Assembly (NCBI RefSeq): GCF_013376415.1
Contig: NZ_WYET01000004.1
Location: 744,001 to 808,000, forward strand
Length of the DNA: 64,000 nt
Direction: 5' to 3'
Origin: Flagellimonas chongwuensis
GTDB taxonomy: Bacteria > Bacteroidota > Bacteroidia > Flavobacteriales > Flavobacteriaceae
The position numbers and the translations under genes are program-made. The notes beneath the pieces are model-generated. The model searched no databases and was not told where the DNA came from. It saw only the letters and a program-made list of their open reading frames with translations. Shown here in pieces: positions 34,251 to 44,882 of the stretch; the stretch's first letter is position 1; each line of letters starts with the position of its first letter.

Positions 34251-35012
34251 ATGGTAGTAAAGTTTATTGAATCCACCTATGATTCAGTTAAGGATAAGCT
34301 CAAAAATCCATTTTATGGAACCCTGTTCATTGTTTGGGTAATTAGAAACAGAGAATTCATCTTCAATGTTTTTTTCAATGAGAATGTTAATTCAGATAAA
34401 CGTCTTGAAATCATTAGGTCTCATTTTTTGAGTTGGGATTCTCTATTAAGTTTTATTGGAACCATCTTTATTAGTTTAGGGCTAATGGTTCTTATTTATT
34501 TTTCATTGAACCTATCAAGACTTATTGTAGAATTATCCGAAAGAGTATTAAAGCCTAGGATTCAAAAAATATTTAGTGAGACAAGTATTGTTTCACGAGA
34601 AGAATATCAAACAGTTATTAACCAAAGAGATCATTACATTAAAAGGTTTAATGAAGAGAATCAGGAAAAGTTAAGGTTACAAGAAGAATTAGATACCAAA
34701 GGTGTGACTAAACAGAACATAGATGGTCAAACCTCGGAAAACTTAGACACTCCGAACAAAATTGACATTATCTTTTTTCAAGACTGGGATGACAATCTAC
34801 AGTTCAGTTTTAAAAAATTAATTGCAGAAGTCAACAATCATCACTCTGCTGGAGAAGTTGAAGAAAAAGTTGGAGATGAATATGTCGAAGAATTCCGAGG
34901 AAGAGATTTAATTGAAATATACTATGACGGTGGAGTTCCTTATTATAAATTCACTCCACTTGGTATAGCTGTAAAAGATTTCTTTAATAAAAATAATATT
35001 AGGGCACTATAA
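34251..35012 (+). CDS. Unknown two-helix membrane protein with coiled coil
   Basis: A 253-aa protein of no recognised family. A hydrophobic segment near residues 22-40 is followed by a stronger one at ~68-92 ([18 protein letters not shown]), then a charged helix/coiled coil (~95-150, [20 protein letters not shown]) and a soluble C-terminal domain (~165-253, with [19 protein letters not shown] and [20 protein letters not shown]). The coding DNA is more A/T-rich than its neighbours. It lies just beyond the repeat-framed GIY-YIG gene and overlaps the convergent pccB end by 6 nt. It could be recently acquired. No function can be assigned. Confidence 0.6.
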   Translation: MVVKFIESTYDSVKDKLKNPFYGTLFIVWVIRNREFIFNVFFNENVNSDKRLEIIRSHFLSWDSLLSFIGTIFISLGLMVLIYFSLNLSRLIVELSERVLKPRIQKIFSETSIVSREEYQTVINQRDHYIKRFNEENQEKLRLQEELDTKGVTKQNIDGQTSENLDTPNKIDIIFFQDWDDNLQFSFKKLIAEVNNHHSAGEVEEKVGDEYVEEFRGRDLIEIYYDGGVPYYKFTPLGIAVKDFFNKNNIRAL

Positions 35013-36548
35013 CGGAATATTACCGTGTTTTTTCCAAGGGGTCTGAACCTCTTTGTTCTCCAGCATGGCAAACGTCTTCAATAATTTACGTCTGGTATAC
35101 TTTGGCATTATCACCTCATCAATAAAACCACGTTTGGCGGCGCGGTAAGGGTTGGCGAACTTATCGGCATACTCGGCTTCCTTTTCCTTTAATTTGGCTT
35201 CTGGGTCATCGGCTGCTGCAATTTCACGTCTAAAAATGATTTCACTGGCACCCTTTGCTCCCATTACGGCAATCTCGGCGCTGGGCCAAGCAAAGTTGAA
35301 ATCCGCACCAATATGCTTGGAGTTCATCACATCGTAGGCGCCACCGTAGGCTTTACGGGTTATCACGGTTACCCTTGGTACCGTGGCTTCACTCAAGGCA
35401 TAGAGTAATTTTGCCCCGTGCATAATAATACCGCTCCATTCTTGGTCCGTTCCGGGCAAAAAACCTGGCACATCGACCAAAACTAGCAACGGGATATTGA
35501 AGGAGTCACAAAAACGGGTGAATCGGGCCGCTTTGGTGGAACTGTTCACATCCAAAACCCCAGCTAAAAACATGGGCTGGTTCGCAATGATACCGATACT
35601 TCTTCCCCCCAAACGAGCGAAACCGGTAATGATGTTCTCCGCATAATCCTTATGGATCTCATAAAACGAATCACTGTCAATAATACCCGAAATCACATCG
35701 TGCATATCGTAGGGTTTGTTGGCATTGTCAGGCACTATTCCCGATAGTTCTTCCCTAATCTCATCCTTAAGCTCGTATGGAATTTTGGGGGTGATTTCTT
35801 TATTGTTCTGAGGAAGGTAGTCCAACAACTTGCGGATATCGTTCAAACAGGTTGCATCGTTTGCGGATGTTTTGTGCGCGACCCCAGATTTAACGGCATG
35901 TGTGCTTGCCCCTCCCAATTCCTCGGAGGTCACATTTTCGTTGGTCACTGTTTTTACAACATTGGGACCTGTTACGAACATATAGCTGGTCTCTTCGACC
36001 ATTACTATAAAATCGGTCATAGCGGGCGAATAAACAGCCCCACCGGCACAAGGCCCCATAATGGCAGAAATTTGTGGTATTACTCCCGAAGCTTGCACGT
36101 TACGATAAAAAATATCGGCATAACCACCGAGTGAACGTACGCCTTCCTGTATACGTGCTCCACCGGAATCATTAAGTCCAATTATTGGGGCACCCACTTT
36201 CATCGCCAAATCCATCACTTTACAGATTTTCTCAGCATGGGTTTCAGAGAGGGCCCCTCCGAACACTGTAAAATCCTGCGCGTACACATACACCAACCTT
36301 CCGTTCACGGTTCCATAACCCGTTACCACTCCGTCACCATAGTACATTTCTTTGTCCATACCAAAATCGGTGGTACGGTGGGTCACCAAAATGCCCATTT
36401 CCTCAAAAGAGCCATCATCCAAAAAGTATAGTACCCTTTCACGGGCGGTCAGCTTTTTTTTCTGATGCTGCTTTTCTATTCGTTTGACACCTCCGCCCAA
36501 ATGGGCTTCGGCAATTTTTTCCTGTAATGCTTTTATCTTGGGGTCCAT
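35007..36548 (-). CDS. pccB: Acyl-CoA (propionyl-CoA) carboxylase, carboxyltransferase subunit
   Basis: A 513-aa carboxyltransferase that moves CO2 from carboxybiotin to propionyl-CoA (or acetyl-CoA), giving methylmalonyl-CoA. Family segments: [90 protein letters not shown] and [13 protein letters not shown]. An upstream in-frame TTG (36557) overlaps the previous gene, but the ATG at 36548 gives the expected N-terminus [11 protein letters not shown]. Third gene of a carboxylase operon (carrier-biotin carboxylase-carboxyltransferase). The methylmalonyl-CoA mutase genes 3 kb away favour propionyl-CoA as substrate. Confidence 0.9.
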   Translation of the reverse strand: MDPKIKALQEKIAEAHLGGGVKRIEKQHQKKKLTARERVLYFLDDGSFEEMGILVTHRTTDFGMDKEMYYGDGVVTGYGTVNGRLVYVYAQDFTVFGGALSETHAEKICKVMDLAMKVGAPIIGLNDSGGARIQEGVRSLGGYADIFYRNVQASGVIPQISAIMGPCAGGAVYSPAMTDFIVMVEETSYMFVTGPNVVKTVTNENVTSEELGGASTHAVKSGVAHKTSANDATCLNDIRKLLDYLPQNNKEITPKIPYELKDEIREELSGIVPDNANKPYDMHDVISGIIDSDSFYEIHKDYAENIITGFARLGGRSIGIIANQPMFLAGVLDVNSSTKAARFTRFCDSFNIPLLVLVDVPGFLPGTDQEWSGIIMHGAKLLYALSEATVPRVTVITRKAYGGAYDVMNSKHIGADFNFAWPSAEIAVMGAKGASEIIFRREIAAADDPEAKLKEKEAEYADKFANPYRAAKRGFIDEVIMPKYTRRKLLKTFAMLENKEVQTPWKKHGNIPL

Positions 36549-36553
36549 AGGAT

Positions 36554-37996
36554 TCAATTTGATGGTAATCTTACTAGTTTTTTGTCCTCCAGATATTGGT
36601 AGAGAGCTATCATGGCCGCAACCTCGGCTTCGGCCGCGGTTTGTTCCTTGATTTTTTCCGGGGAATAATAGGTTTTTACAAAATGTGTGTCAAAGTTTCC
36701 TGACCGGAACGCTTCGTGGGCAAATACAAAACTTCCGAATGGCAAAGTGGTCTGTACTCCCTTTATTTTGTAATTCTGAATGGCCTCCAGCATGAGTTCA
36801 ATGGCCTCTTCACGCGTTTTTCCATAAGTTATAAGCTTTGACAACATGGGATCGTAATAGATTGGGATATCCATTCCTTCCCGAAATCCGTTGTCTACCC
36901 GAACTCCTTCACCCATTGGCAATTGGTAGGTCTCCAGATTTCCCACGCTTGGCAAAAAGTCGTTCAATGGGTCTTCAGCATACACCCGAAGTTCTACGGC
37001 ATGTCCATTAATGGCAAGATCTTCCTGTTTCATGGGAAGTGCTTCTCCCCTTGCTACCTTTATTTGTAGCTCCACCAAGTCAACCCCGGTAATCAATTCG
37101 GTCACCGGGTGTTCCACTTGTAAACGGGTATTCATCTCTAGAAAATAGAAATTGTGGTCTGCATCCATCAAAAATTCAACCGTACCAGCTCCAACATAAT
37201 CACAGGATTTGGCGACTTTACAGGCGGCCTCGCCCATTTTTTTTCGCAATTCGGGAGTTAAAATGGATGATGGTGCTTCTTCTACCACTTTTTGGTGGCG
37301 GCGCTGGACACTACACTCCCGTTCAAAAAAGTGGAGTACATTGCCATGGGTATCTGCCATCACCTGCACCTCGATATGTCGCGGCGACTTTACGTATTTT
37401 TCCACAAAAACAGAACCATCGCCAAAGGCAGATGTTGCCTCGCTTATGGCCCGTTTCATACCAGATTCCAAATCTTCTTCTTTCTCAACTATGCGCATTC
37501 CCTTTCCTCCACCACCGGCAGAAGCCTTGATCAAAATAGGATACCCTACCTCGCTTGCGATTTCTTTAGCCTTGTCCACATCGGTTATGGCCTCATCAAT
37601 ACCGGGCACCATTGGAATGTCGTATTCCTTCACAGTTTCCTTGGCGGCTAACTTGCTACCCATAATCTTAATGGCCTTGGATTTTGGGCCTATAAAGGTA
37701 ATCCCGCTATTTTCAACAGCTTCGGCAAACTCAGCATTCTCGCTCAAGAATCCATAGCCTGGATGAATGCCGTCAACATTAAGTTCCTTTGCAACTTCAA
37801 TGATTTTATCACCTCTCAGATATGATTTGTTGGACGGCGCCTCTCCGATGCAAACAGCTTCATCTGCTAGCAAGACATGTGGAGCATTTCTGTCCGCTTC
37901 CGAGAATACGGCAACGGTTTGAATGCCCATTTTTTTGACGGTCTTCATCACTCGGACCGCAATTTCGCCCCTATTGGCGATCAATATTTTTTTCAT
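36554..37996 (-). CDS. Biotin carboxylase subunit of acyl-CoA carboxylase
   Basis: A 480-aa ATP-grasp enzyme that carboxylates biotin on the carrier protein. Seen: [18 protein letters not shown] at the N-terminus, [16 protein letters not shown], the glycine-rich ATP loop [34 protein letters not shown], and [16 protein letters not shown]. It contains only the carboxylase part; the biotin carrier is a separate gene (38003-38503, 6 nt upstream), unlike the fused PccA of many organisms. Five bases separate it from pccB. Could equally be named accC. Confidence 0.93.
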   Translation of the reverse strand: MKKILIANRGEIAVRVMKTVKKMGIQTVAVFSEADRNAPHVLLADEAVCIGEAPSNKSYLRGDKIIEVAKELNVDGIHPGYGFLSENAEFAEAVENSGITFIGPKSKAIKIMGSKLAAKETVKEYDIPMVPGIDEAITDVDKAKEIASEVGYPILIKASAGGGGKGMRIVEKEEDLESGMKRAISEATSAFGDGSVFVEKYVKSPRHIEVQVMADTHGNVLHFFERECSVQRRHQKVVEEAPSSILTPELRKKMGEAACKVAKSCDYVGAGTVEFLMDADHNFYFLEMNTRLQVEHPVTELITGVDLVELQIKVARGEALPMKQEDLAINGHAVELRVYAEDPLNDFLPSVGNLETYQLPMGEGVRVDNGFREGMDIPIYYDPMLSKLITYGKTREEAIELMLEAIQNYKIKGVQTTLPFGSFVFAHEAFRSGNFDTHFVKTYYSPEKIKEQTAAEAEVAAMIALYQYLEDKKLVRLPSN

Positions 37997-38002
37997 GATC
38001 CT

Positions 38003-38503
38003 TTATTGAAATTCAATCAACAATTGCTTTTTGTCCACAGCTTCACCTTTTGATACACTAACTGTTTTGATCACTCCGCTTCTGGGAGAGGTGATGATGT
38101 TTTCCATTTTCATGGCCTCCAAAATCAATAATTGGTCTTCTTCGTTTACCTCTTGGCCTTCTTTCACCAAAATATCCAGAATTAAACCGGGCATGGGCGC
38201 CGAAATAGAATCGATATTTTTCCCTGCATTGACAGCGAATCCCATTTTTTGGATTAGCTCATCCAATGGGGCCTGTATCGAAGTCTCGAATTCGGTACCG
38301 TTAACGCTGAGGGTATATGTGCCCCTGTTAAAATCGGAATCCAATATTTTTAGATGATACGATATACCATTCTTAAGCAAATGATAGCTGTTCTCACCTG
38401 TTTTGATCAAATCCAACGAAGAAATAGTGTCCTTGGAAAGTTTAAAGTCAAAGTCTTCTCCAACCTTGACGGAATAAGAGTCATCCATATTAGAATTTTC
38501 CAT
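38003..38503 (-). CDS. Biotin carboxyl carrier subunit of acyl-CoA carboxylase
   Basis: A 166-aa protein whose last ~70 residues are a biotinyl domain: APMPGLILDILVKEGQEV, then LLILEAMKMENIITSP with the biotinylated lysine in EAMKM. The N-terminal ~90 residues probably bind the partner subunits. First gene of the three-gene carboxylase operon. The gap upstream (38504-38682) to the divergent udk gene is the control region for both. Confidence 0.93.
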   Translation of the reverse strand: MENSNMDDSYSVKVGEDFDFKLSKDTISSLDLIKTGENSYHLLKNGISYHLKILDSDFNRGTYTLSVNGTEFETSIQAPLDELIQKMGFAVNAGKNIDSISAPMPGLILDILVKEGQEVNEEDQLLILEAMKMENIITSPRSGVIKTVSVSKGEAVDKKQLLIEFQ

Positions 38504-38569
38504 GGGTTAGGTTGATAAATATACGGGTAATACATTAAAAATCATACAAAGTTATGAGCCACCCGAAGG

Positions 38570-38612
38570 ATTAATCATGACAATGATCATTAATTTCTGT
38601 ATTATTAATCAT
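38570..38612. repeat. ATTAATCAT-type repeats between the carboxylase and udk operons
   Basis: ATTAATCAT occurs at 38570-38578 and 38604-38612, with an inverted relative (GATCATTAAT) at 38585-38594: three related half-sites in 43 bp within a divergent promoter region. They could bind a regulator of the propionyl-CoA carboxylase operon; the A/T-rich setting makes chance a real alternative. Confidence 0.35.
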
Positions 38613-38657
38613 TAATTATGTTGTATCTCAGATAGACAAGAGATGTTATCATTTGTG

Positions 38658-38665
38658 TATTTTTG
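38658..38665 (+). promoter_or_regulatory. udk promoter -7 box
   Basis: TATTTTTG matches TAnnTTTG exactly and sits 17 nt before the chosen udk ATG at 38683. Because it overlaps the extended open frame (TTG at 38653), it argues for the ATG start. No good -33 box at the proper distance was seen. Confidence 0.5.
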
Positions 38666-38682
38666 ATGCCAAAATTCAAACT

Positions 38683-39291
38683 ATGCTGATCTTAGGGATT
38701 GCTGGCGGTACAGGGTGCGGAAAAACTACGGTGGTGAACCAAATAGTGGAACAATTGCCGACGGATGAAGTAGGGGTCATATCTCAAGACTCCTACTACA
38801 ACGACCTTTCACATTTAAGCAGGGAGGAAAGGACCCATATTAATTTTGACCATCCCAATTCGATAGATTTTGACCTGTTGATCGAACATATTAAACTATT
38901 ACGGGAGGGCAAAACAGTGGATACGCCCATTTACTCCTTTGTGGAGGAAACACGTATGAAGGAGACCGTTCCTACTCCGCCCCGAAAAGTAATGATCGTT
39001 GAAGGAATTTTGGTATTGAGCAATCCTAAATTAAGAGAACTGTTCGATATCAAGATATTTGTACACGCCGATTCGGACGAACGCTTGATACGAAGGCTGC
39101 AACGCGACACCCAAGAACGGGGACATGACCTAAAAAAAGTACTTACCCGATATCAAACGGCCGTAAAACCAATGCACCTTCAATTTATAGAACCGTCGAA
39201 AGAGTTTGCGGACATCATCATCCCAAACAATCATTACAATACAGTTGCGGTAGATATCGTAAGGACCATTATTAACAACAAACTTGCGTAA
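38683..39291 (+). CDS. udk: Uridine kinase
   Basis: A 202-aa P-loop kinase that phosphorylates uridine and cytidine to UMP and CMP in pyrimidine salvage. Seen: MLILGIAGGTGCGKTTVVNQ (Walker A), ISQDSYYNDLSHL, NFDHPNSIDFDLL, TPIYSFVEETR and VEGILVLSNPKLR. I chose the ATG at 38683 over the TTG at 38653 because the family starts at this Met and the promoter box lies in between. Followed by a divIC/ftsB-like gene after 1 nt, then mutA and mutB, an arrangement that looks like one operon. Confidence 0.95.
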   Translation: MLILGIAGGTGCGKTTVVNQIVEQLPTDEVGVISQDSYYNDLSHLSREERTHINFDHPNSIDFDLLIEHIKLLREGKTVDTPIYSFVEETRMKETVPTPPRKVMIVEGILVLSNPKLRELFDIKIFVHADSDERLIRRLQRDTQERGHDLKKVLTRYQTAVKPMHLQFIEPSKEFADIIIPNNHYNTVAVDIVRTIINNKLA

Positions 39292-39292
39292 C

Positions 39293-39625
39293 ATGGGCCT
39301 AAAGGAATTGAGAAAAAAGAAATGGTTCAAGATTATGACCAACACCTACATTCTGGTGCTGACCATTTTTGTGATATGGATGGCTTTTTTCGACACCAAT
39401 TCCCTTATGATTCATTTGGAGCTCGAGAACGAAATCGATAAGTTGGAAAAAGAAAAGGATTTCTTGAAAAGCGAAATTGCCAAGGATAAGGAAATCTTGA
39501 AAAAGATGTCCGATGAAAAAGAACTTGAGAAGCTTGCCCGCGAGAAATACTACATGAAAAAGGACAACGAAGAAATATTCCTTATTGAATATGAAGATAG
39601 TCTAAAAAACAAGCAAGATGAGTGA
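39293..39625 (+). CDS. FtsB/DivIC-like septum formation initiator
   Basis: A 110-aa bitopic membrane protein: a short basic N-terminus (KELRKKKWFK), one transmembrane helix (~residues 13-33, TYILVLTIFVIWMAFF), then a coiled coil (~45-85, LENEIDKLEKEKDFLKSEI) and ARekYYMKKdNEEIFLIEY, the usual end of the DivIC/FtsB family. Such proteins link FtsL and FtsQ in the divisome. The ATG at 39293 is preferred to a TTG at 39284 that overlaps udk. It overlaps mutA by 8 nt. Confidence 0.88.
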   Translation: MGLKELRKKKWFKIMTNTYILVLTIFVIWMAFFDTNSLMIHLELENEIDKLEKEKDFLKSEIAKDKEILKKMSDEKELEKLAREKYYMKKDNEEIFLIEYEDSLKNKQDE

Positions 39626-41003
39626 CACTGGCCTATTTAGTGAATTCCCAGAAGTATCCACCAAACAATGGAAACAAAAAATCCAAGTGGATCTTAAAGG
39701 TGCGGACTATAACAACACCTTGGTCTGGGAATCTCTGGAGGGCATCAATGTTAAACCATTTTACAATCAAGATGATTTAAAAAGCATCCCAACTTTTTCC
39801 TTGCCCAAAAACCATGATTGGTCCGTGGCCCAAGTCATTTATGTGGGTGACGAAAAAAAATCGAACACCAAAGCCCTCACAATCCTTGAAAAAGGCGTCG
39901 AAAGTTTAATTTTTACCATTCCCAATGAAACCACGGATTTTGAAGTCCTGCTTTCGAACTTGGACATGGAGAAAATTGAACTCTATTTTTATTTTGAATT
40001 TTTGAGCTTGGAGCCCATCAAAAAATTGGTAGGTCTTCTTAGCGACAAAAAGGCAAAAGCCCATTTGAATATTGATATTATCGGGCACTTGACCAAAGTG
40101 GGCAATTGGTATCACAATCTAGAAAAAGACCACAAATTACTTACCGATTTAGTCTCGCTCGGAACATCGGATATCTCAATTGTTGGGGTCGATGCTTCTC
40201 GCTACCAAAATGCCGGTGCCAATATGGTACAGCAATTGGCATACAGTTTAGCTCACGCCAACGAGTATCTAAACCATATTGTCACTTCGAGCACAGTCGA
40301 GAAGTCTTTTCCCGTTACCTTTAAGGTGGCCGTGGGAAGCAATTATTTCTTTGAAATTGCAAAAATAAGAGCATTGCGGTGGCTTTGGAAAAGTCTGGCA
40401 TCAGCATATGGAATAGAAAACGAGTGCAACATTCTGGCCATTCCGTCCAAACGCAACAAAACGCTTTACGATTACAATGTGAACATACTCCGCACCACAT
40501 CAGAATGCATGTCGGCAGTATTGGGTGGCGCGGACGCTGCTTGCAACCTTGCTTATGATGCGATTTACCACAAGGACAATGAGTTTGGGGAGCGAATCGC
40601 ACGCAATCAACTATTACTCTTAAAAGAGGAAGGATATTTCTCCGAAGCATCTCAAATGGCGGAAGGAGCGTATTATATTGAATCACTCACCAATCAGCTG
40701 GCAGAGAAAGCATTATCGCTATTCAAACAAATAGAAAAAACTGGCGGGTTCTTGGATGCTTTGAAAAAAGGTACCATCCAACAGAAAATCAAGGAGAGCG
40801 CCGAAAAGGAACAGCATCTTTTTGATGAAGGCAAGATAGTTTCACTCGGTACCAACAAGTATCAAAATCCACAAGACCGGATGAAGGAGAACTTAGAACT
40901 TTATCCGTTTGTAAAGACCAAGGCGCGAAAAACCATCATTGAACCCATCATAGAAAAAAGACTGGCCGAAGCATCCGAACAAAAAAGATTGAACGATGAG
41001 TAG
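39618..41003 (+). CDS. mutA: Methylmalonyl-CoA mutase, small subunit
   Basis: A 461-aa protein of the MutA type: it keeps the TIM-barrel part (e.g. [62 protein letters not shown]) but lacks a cobalamin-binding C-terminal domain, as expected for the non-catalytic subunit. It pairs with MutB to form the heterodimer that isomerises methylmalonyl-CoA to succinyl-CoA. A palindrome of the REP-like family (40284-40305) encodes residues 223-230 (TSSTVEKS) in frame. Overlaps its neighbours by 8 nt on both sides. Confidence 0.92.
   Translation: MSDTGLFSEFPEVSTKQWKQKIQVDLKGADYNNTLVWESLEGINVKPFYNQDDLKSIPTFSLPKNHDWSVAQVIYVGDEKKSNTKALTILEKGVESLIFTIPNETTDFEVLLSNLDMEKIELYFYFEFLSLEPIKKLVGLLSDKKAKAHLNIDIIGHLTKVGNWYHNLEKDHKLLTDLVSLGTSDISIVGVDASRYQNAGANMVQQLAYSLAHANEYLNHIVTSSTVEKSFPVTFKVAVGSNYFFEIAKIRALRWLWKSLASAYGIENECNILAIPSKRNKTLYDYNVNILRTTSECMSAVLGGADAACNLAYDAIYHKDNEFGERIARNQLLLLKEEGYFSEASQMAEGAYYIESLTNQLAEKALSLFKQIEKTGGFLDALKKGTIQQKIKESAEKEQHLFDEGKIVSLGTNKYQNPQDRMKENLELYPFVKTKARKTIIEPIIEKRLAEASEQKRLNDE
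40284..40305 (+). repeat. REP-like palindrome inside mutA
   Basis: The arms ACTTCGA (40284-40290) and TCGAGAAGT (40297-40305) pair except for one extra G, around loop GCACAG. The architecture, loop (one base different) and bulge position equal those of the repeats at 33811 and 41031, while the outer stem bases differ, so this is a sister subtype. It is translated in frame. Confidence 0.65.
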
Positions 41004-43068
41004 AAAGGACCTTCAACATCTGGAATTGTCTGTCGGGTCGAGCGCAGTCGAGACCCTCAATTACGAGCACGAGAATTTTGCCGCCGGCATTTCCCCTTTC
41101 CTTCGTGGCCCCTACTCCACCATGTATGTTCGCAGGCCTTGGACCATTCGCCAATATGCAGGTTTTTCAACTGCTGAAGAAAGTAATGCATTTTATAGAA
41201 GAAATTTAGAAGCTGGCCAAAAAGGACTCTCCGTGGCCTTTGACCTACCCACCCACCGTGGTTACGATTCGGACAATGACCGTGTGGTTGGAGACGTGGG
41301 AAAAGCAGGGGTTGCTATAGATTCCATTGAGGACATGAAGATTTTGTTCGATGGCATTCCTTTGGACAAAATGTCCGTTTCCATGACCATGAACGGGGCC
41401 GTGATTCCCATTATGGCCTTTTACATTGTGGCAGGTCTGGAGCAAGGTGTGTCCATGGAGCAACTTTCGGGAACCATTCAGAATGATATTTTGAAAGAGT
41501 TCATGGTTCGGAACACTTATATCTACCCCCCCACTCCGTCCATGCAGCTAGTGGCCGATATTTTTGAATTTACCAGTAAACATATGCCTCGTTTCAACAG
41601 CATCAGTATTTCTGGTTACCACATGCACGAAGCGGGCGCTCCTGCATCCATGGAATTGGCCTACACTCTTGCCGATGGTATCGAGTACATCCGAACAGGA
41701 ATTAAGGCAGGGCTTAAAATTGATGAATTTGCACCACGACTATCCTTTTTCTGGGGTATTGGCATGAATCATTTTGCCGAGATTGCCAAAATGCGAGCAG
41801 GCCGAATGCTTTGGGCCAAGTTGTTAGAACAATTCAATCCCACCAATCCAAAATCTTCCATGCTCCGCACCCACAGTCAGACGAGTGGATGGAGCTTAAC
41901 AGAACAAGACCCTTTCAACAACGTGGCCAGAACAACTATCGAAGCCATGGCGGCGGCTTTTGGAGGTACGCAAAGCCTTCACACCAACGCATTGGACGAG
42001 GCCATTGCATTGCCAACGGATTTCTCTGCGCGTATTGCGAGAAACACACAAATCTATCTGCAACAGGAAACCCATATCACCAAAACGGTAGATCCATGGG
42101 CAGGTAGCCACAAAGTGGAACAACTGACCCAAGAAATTGCAGAAAATGCCTGGGAGCTGATTCAAGAAGTGGAAAAGTTGGGCGGAATGACGAAGGCCAT
42201 CGAAAAAGGCATCCCAAAAATGCGGATTGAAGAAGCCGCAGCAAAAAAACAAGCGCGCATCGATAGCGCACAGGATATTATTGTCGGGGTGAACAAATAC
42301 CGACTGGAGAACGAGGACGACCTTCAAATTTTGGAAGTCGACAATGCAAAGGTTCGAAAACAACAAATGACCCGTTTGGACCAAATCCGAAACAGTAGGG
42401 ATTCCCAAAAAGTGGAAAAAGCACTCGAAGCTATCCGCATCGCGGCCAAAAAGACCATGGAAAATAATTCCGACCGCGGAAATTTATTAGCTTTAGCAGT
42501 AGAAGCAGCAAAAGAGCGAGCTACCTTAGGTGAAATTAGCGATGCCATGGAAAGTGCGTTCGGACGCTACAGAGCAAAAATTCAATCCTTTACCGGAGTG
42601 TATTCCAAAGAAATCAAAAACGACGAAAGCTTTGAAAATGCCCGCAAATTGGCAGATGCCTTTGCGGAGCAAGAAGGGCGCAGACCACGTATTATGGTGG
42701 CCAAAATGGGTCAGGATGGGCACGACCGTGGTGCCAAAGTAGTGGCCACGGGTTATGCCGATCTCGGTTTTGATGTAGATATTGGACCATTGTTCCAAAC
42801 CCCGGCCGAAGTTGCCAAACAAGCGGTAGAAAACGATGTGCACGTATTGGGGATTTCCTCACTTGCAGGAGGCCACAAAACATTGGTGCCCGAAGTGGTT
42901 CAAGAACTCAAAAAATACGGACGCGAGGACATTATGGTCATCGTTGGCGGTGTGATTCCAAAGCAGGATTACAGTCATTTATTGGACAATGGGGCCGTTG
43001 CCGTTTTTGGACCCGGCACCAAAATTGCCGATGCAGCTACGCAAATCTTGAACATTCTTTTAGATTGA
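40996..43068 (+). CDS. mutB: Methylmalonyl-CoA mutase, large (catalytic) subunit
   Basis: A 690-aa adenosylcobalamin enzyme. The barrel part shows [53 protein letters not shown] and [17 protein letters not shown]; the C-terminal cobalamin domain has [20 protein letters not shown] (the DxHxxG motif) and [11 protein letters not shown]. It converts (R)-methylmalonyl-CoA to succinyl-CoA with MutA. The N-terminal residues 12-20 (SVGSSAVET) are encoded by a REP-like repeat lying in frame at 41031-41055, before the conserved core. The gene starts 8 nt inside mutA. Together with the pcc operon nearby it forms a propionate-to-succinyl-CoA route; the epimerase is not in the window. Confidence 0.95.
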   Translation: MSRKDLQHLELSVGSSAVETLNYEHENFAAGISPFLRGPYSTMYVRRPWTIRQYAGFSTAEESNAFYRRNLEAGQKGLSVAFDLPTHRGYDSDNDRVVGDVGKAGVAIDSIEDMKILFDGIPLDKMSVSMTMNGAVIPIMAFYIVAGLEQGVSMEQLSGTIQNDILKEFMVRNTYIYPPTPSMQLVADIFEFTSKHMPRFNSISISGYHMHEAGAPASMELAYTLADGIEYIRTGIKAGLKIDEFAPRLSFFWGIGMNHFAEIAKMRAGRMLWAKLLEQFNPTNPKSSMLRTHSQTSGWSLTEQDPFNNVARTTIEAMAAAFGGTQSLHTNALDEAIALPTDFSARIARNTQIYLQQETHITKTVDPWAGSHKVEQLTQEIAENAWELIQEVEKLGGMTKAIEKGIPKMRIEEAAAKKQARIDSAQDIIVGVNKYRLENEDDLQILEVDNAKVRKQQMTRLDQIRNSRDSQKVEKALEAIRIAAKKTMENNSDRGNLLALAVEAAKERATLGEISDAMESAFGRYRAKIQSFTGVYSKEIKNDESFENARKLADAFAEQEGRRPRIMVAKMGQDGHDRGAKVVATGYADLGFDVDIGPLFQTPAEVAKQAVENDVHVLGISSLAGGHKTLVPEVVQELKKYGREDIMVIVGGVIPKQDYSHLLDNGAVAVFGPGTKIADAATQILNILLD
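41031..41055 (+). repeat. REP-like palindrome inside mutB
   Basis: Matches 33811-33835 at 24 of 25 positions (G for A at position 5). It begins 35 nt after the mutB start codon and is read in frame as residues 12-20, upstream of the conserved enzyme core. Confidence 0.85.
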
Positions 43069-43202
43069 TTCCTATAACGGTCTAATAAATATCAGTTTAA
43101 CTTTATTTAACGCTAAATAGCAGGTTTATTCACCCCCTGTTAACAAATTACATTTTATCGCATCCTAAATAATCGTATTTTTAGCACCTAACTTACTATG
43201 AA

Positions 43203-43976
43203 ATGGGCAAGATTATTGCTATAGCAAACCAAAAGGGCGGAGTAGGAAAAACTACCACTACGGTAAACCTTGCAGCCTCCTTAGGTGTATTGGAAAAAAA
43301 GGTGTTGTTGATTGATGCCGACCCCCAGGCCAATGCAACATCCGGTTTGGGAATTGATGTTGATTCCGTGGAAAACGGGACCTACCAGCTTTTGGAACAT
43401 ACCATGAGCGTTGAAGAGGTCACCATCTCCACCGATTCCCCGAACGTAGATTTGGTACCGGCTCATATTGACTTAGTCGCCATCGAGATTGAATTGGTTG
43501 ACAAGGACAATAGGGAGTACATGCTAAAAGAAGCTCTAAAAAATCTTGGGGACAAATACGATTTTGTACTGATAGATTGTGCCCCATCATTGGGATTGTT
43601 GACGTTGAACGCCCTAACAGCGGCAGACTCCGTAATGATTCCGATTCAATGTGAGTATTTTGCATTGGAGGGTCTTGGCAAATTATTGAACACCGTAAAA
43701 AGTGTCCAGAAAATACACAACAACGATTTGGATATCGAAGGAATGTTATTGACCATGTACGATTCCAGGTTACGACTTTCCAACCAAGTTGTTGAAGAAG
43801 TGAAAAAACACTTCGCAGATATGGTTTTTGATACCATCATCCAGAGAAACGTTAGGCTGAGCGAAGCACCAAGTTATGGCGAGAGCATCATAAAATATGA
43901 TGCAAGCAGCAAAGGTGCCTCCAATTATCTTAACTTAGCCAACGAAATTTTGAAGAAAAACAAGGAGAAAGTTTAG
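43203..43976 (+). CDS. parA: Chromosome-partition ATPase ParA/Soj
   Basis: A 257-aa Walker-type ATPase: GKIIAIANQKGGVGKTTTTV (deviant Walker A), VLLIDADPQANATSGLG, and DFVLIDCAPSLGLLTLNAL. It drives segregation of the ParB-bound origin region and is cytosolic/nucleoid-bound. parB follows directly, with parA's stop next to its ATG. The 134-bp gap upstream is A/T-rich and should hold the promoter; TATTTTTA near 43170-43185 is a near-match to the -7 box. Confidence 0.95.
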   Translation: MGKIIAIANQKGGVGKTTTTVNLAASLGVLEKKVLLIDADPQANATSGLGIDVDSVENGTYQLLEHTMSVEEVTISTDSPNVDLVPAHIDLVAIEIELVDKDNREYMLKEALKNLGDKYDFVLIDCAPSLGLLTLNALTAADSVMIPIQCEYFALEGLGKLLNTVKSVQKIHNNDLDIEGMLLTMYDSRLRLSNQVVEEVKKHFADMVFDTIIQRNVRLSEAPSYGESIIKYDASSKGASNYLNLANEILKKNKEKV

Positions 43977-44882
43977 ATGGCGAAAGCAACAAAAAAACAG
44001 GCGTTGGGAAGAGGCCTGTCCGCTCTATTGAATGATCCAGAGAATGATATTAAATCAGTTTCGGACAAGAATGCGGACAAGGTTATAGGTAATGTAGTAG
44101 AACTGGATATCAATTCCATTGAAGTAAACCCATTTCAGCCACGTTCCAATTTTAACGACGAAACCCTTGAAGAACTGGCCAGTTCCATTCGAGAACTTGG
44201 CATTATACAACCTATAACGGTAAGAAAACTGGATTTCAATAAATTCCAGTTGGTTTCCGGTGAACGCAGGTTCCGGGCATCCAAATTGGTCGGATTGGAA
44301 ACCATTCCAGCCTATATCCGCATTGCCAACGACCAAGAGTCCTTGGAAATGGCCTTGGTGGAGAATATTCAAAGGCAAGATCTTGACCCCATCGAAATTG
44401 CTCTCTCTTATCAACGTTTGATTGATGAAATCGAGATTACCCAAGAGAAATTGAGTGACCGCGTTGGAAAAAAACGCTCCACCATTACCAATTACCTTAG
44501 GTTATTGAAATTGGACCCCATTATCCAAACGGGAATGCGGGATGGATTCATCAGTATGGGTCACGGTAGGGCACTTATCAACATTGATAAGAAGAAAGAC
44601 CAAATCGCCATTTATGAAAAAGTGGTTTCCGATGGTCTCTCCGTTAGAGCTACCGAACAGTTGGTGAAGGACCATAAAGAACCTAAAAGTTCAGGCTCCG
44701 ACAAGAAAAAGAGCACTTCCAATGTTCCCGACTTTGTTTCCAATAGCTTGGACTCCATTAAAGAACGACTAGCGACCAAGGTTGACATTACAACATCCAA
44801 AAACGGAAAAGGAAAAATTGTGATACCCTTCCACTCAGAGGAAGATTTTAAGCGTATCAAAAAATTGTTGACAGGTGAATAA
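43977..44882 (+). CDS. parB: Chromosome-partition protein ParB
   Basis: A 301-aa CTP-dependent DNA clamp. N-terminal ALGRGLSALLND (ParA-contact region), then the ParB/Srx CTPase domain with VELDINSIEVNPFQPR, LVSGERRFRASKL and MALVENIQRQDLDPIEIA, then the HTH segment VGKKRSTITNYLRLLKLDP, and a C-terminal dimerisation tail. It binds parS sites near the origin; no convincing parS was found in this window. The next gene begins 8 nt before its end. Confidence 0.95.
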   Translation: MAKATKKQALGRGLSALLNDPENDIKSVSDKNADKVIGNVVELDINSIEVNPFQPRSNFNDETLEELASSIRELGIIQPITVRKLDFNKFQLVSGERRFRASKLVGLETIPAYIRIANDQESLEMALVENIQRQDLDPIEIALSYQRLIDEIEITQEKLSDRVGKKRSTITNYLRLLKLDPIIQTGMRDGFISMGHGRALINIDKKKDQIAIYEKVVSDGLSVRATEQLVKDHKEPKSSGSDKKKSTSNVPDFVSNSLDSIKERLATKVDITTSKNGKGKIVIPFHSEEDFKRIKKLLTGE

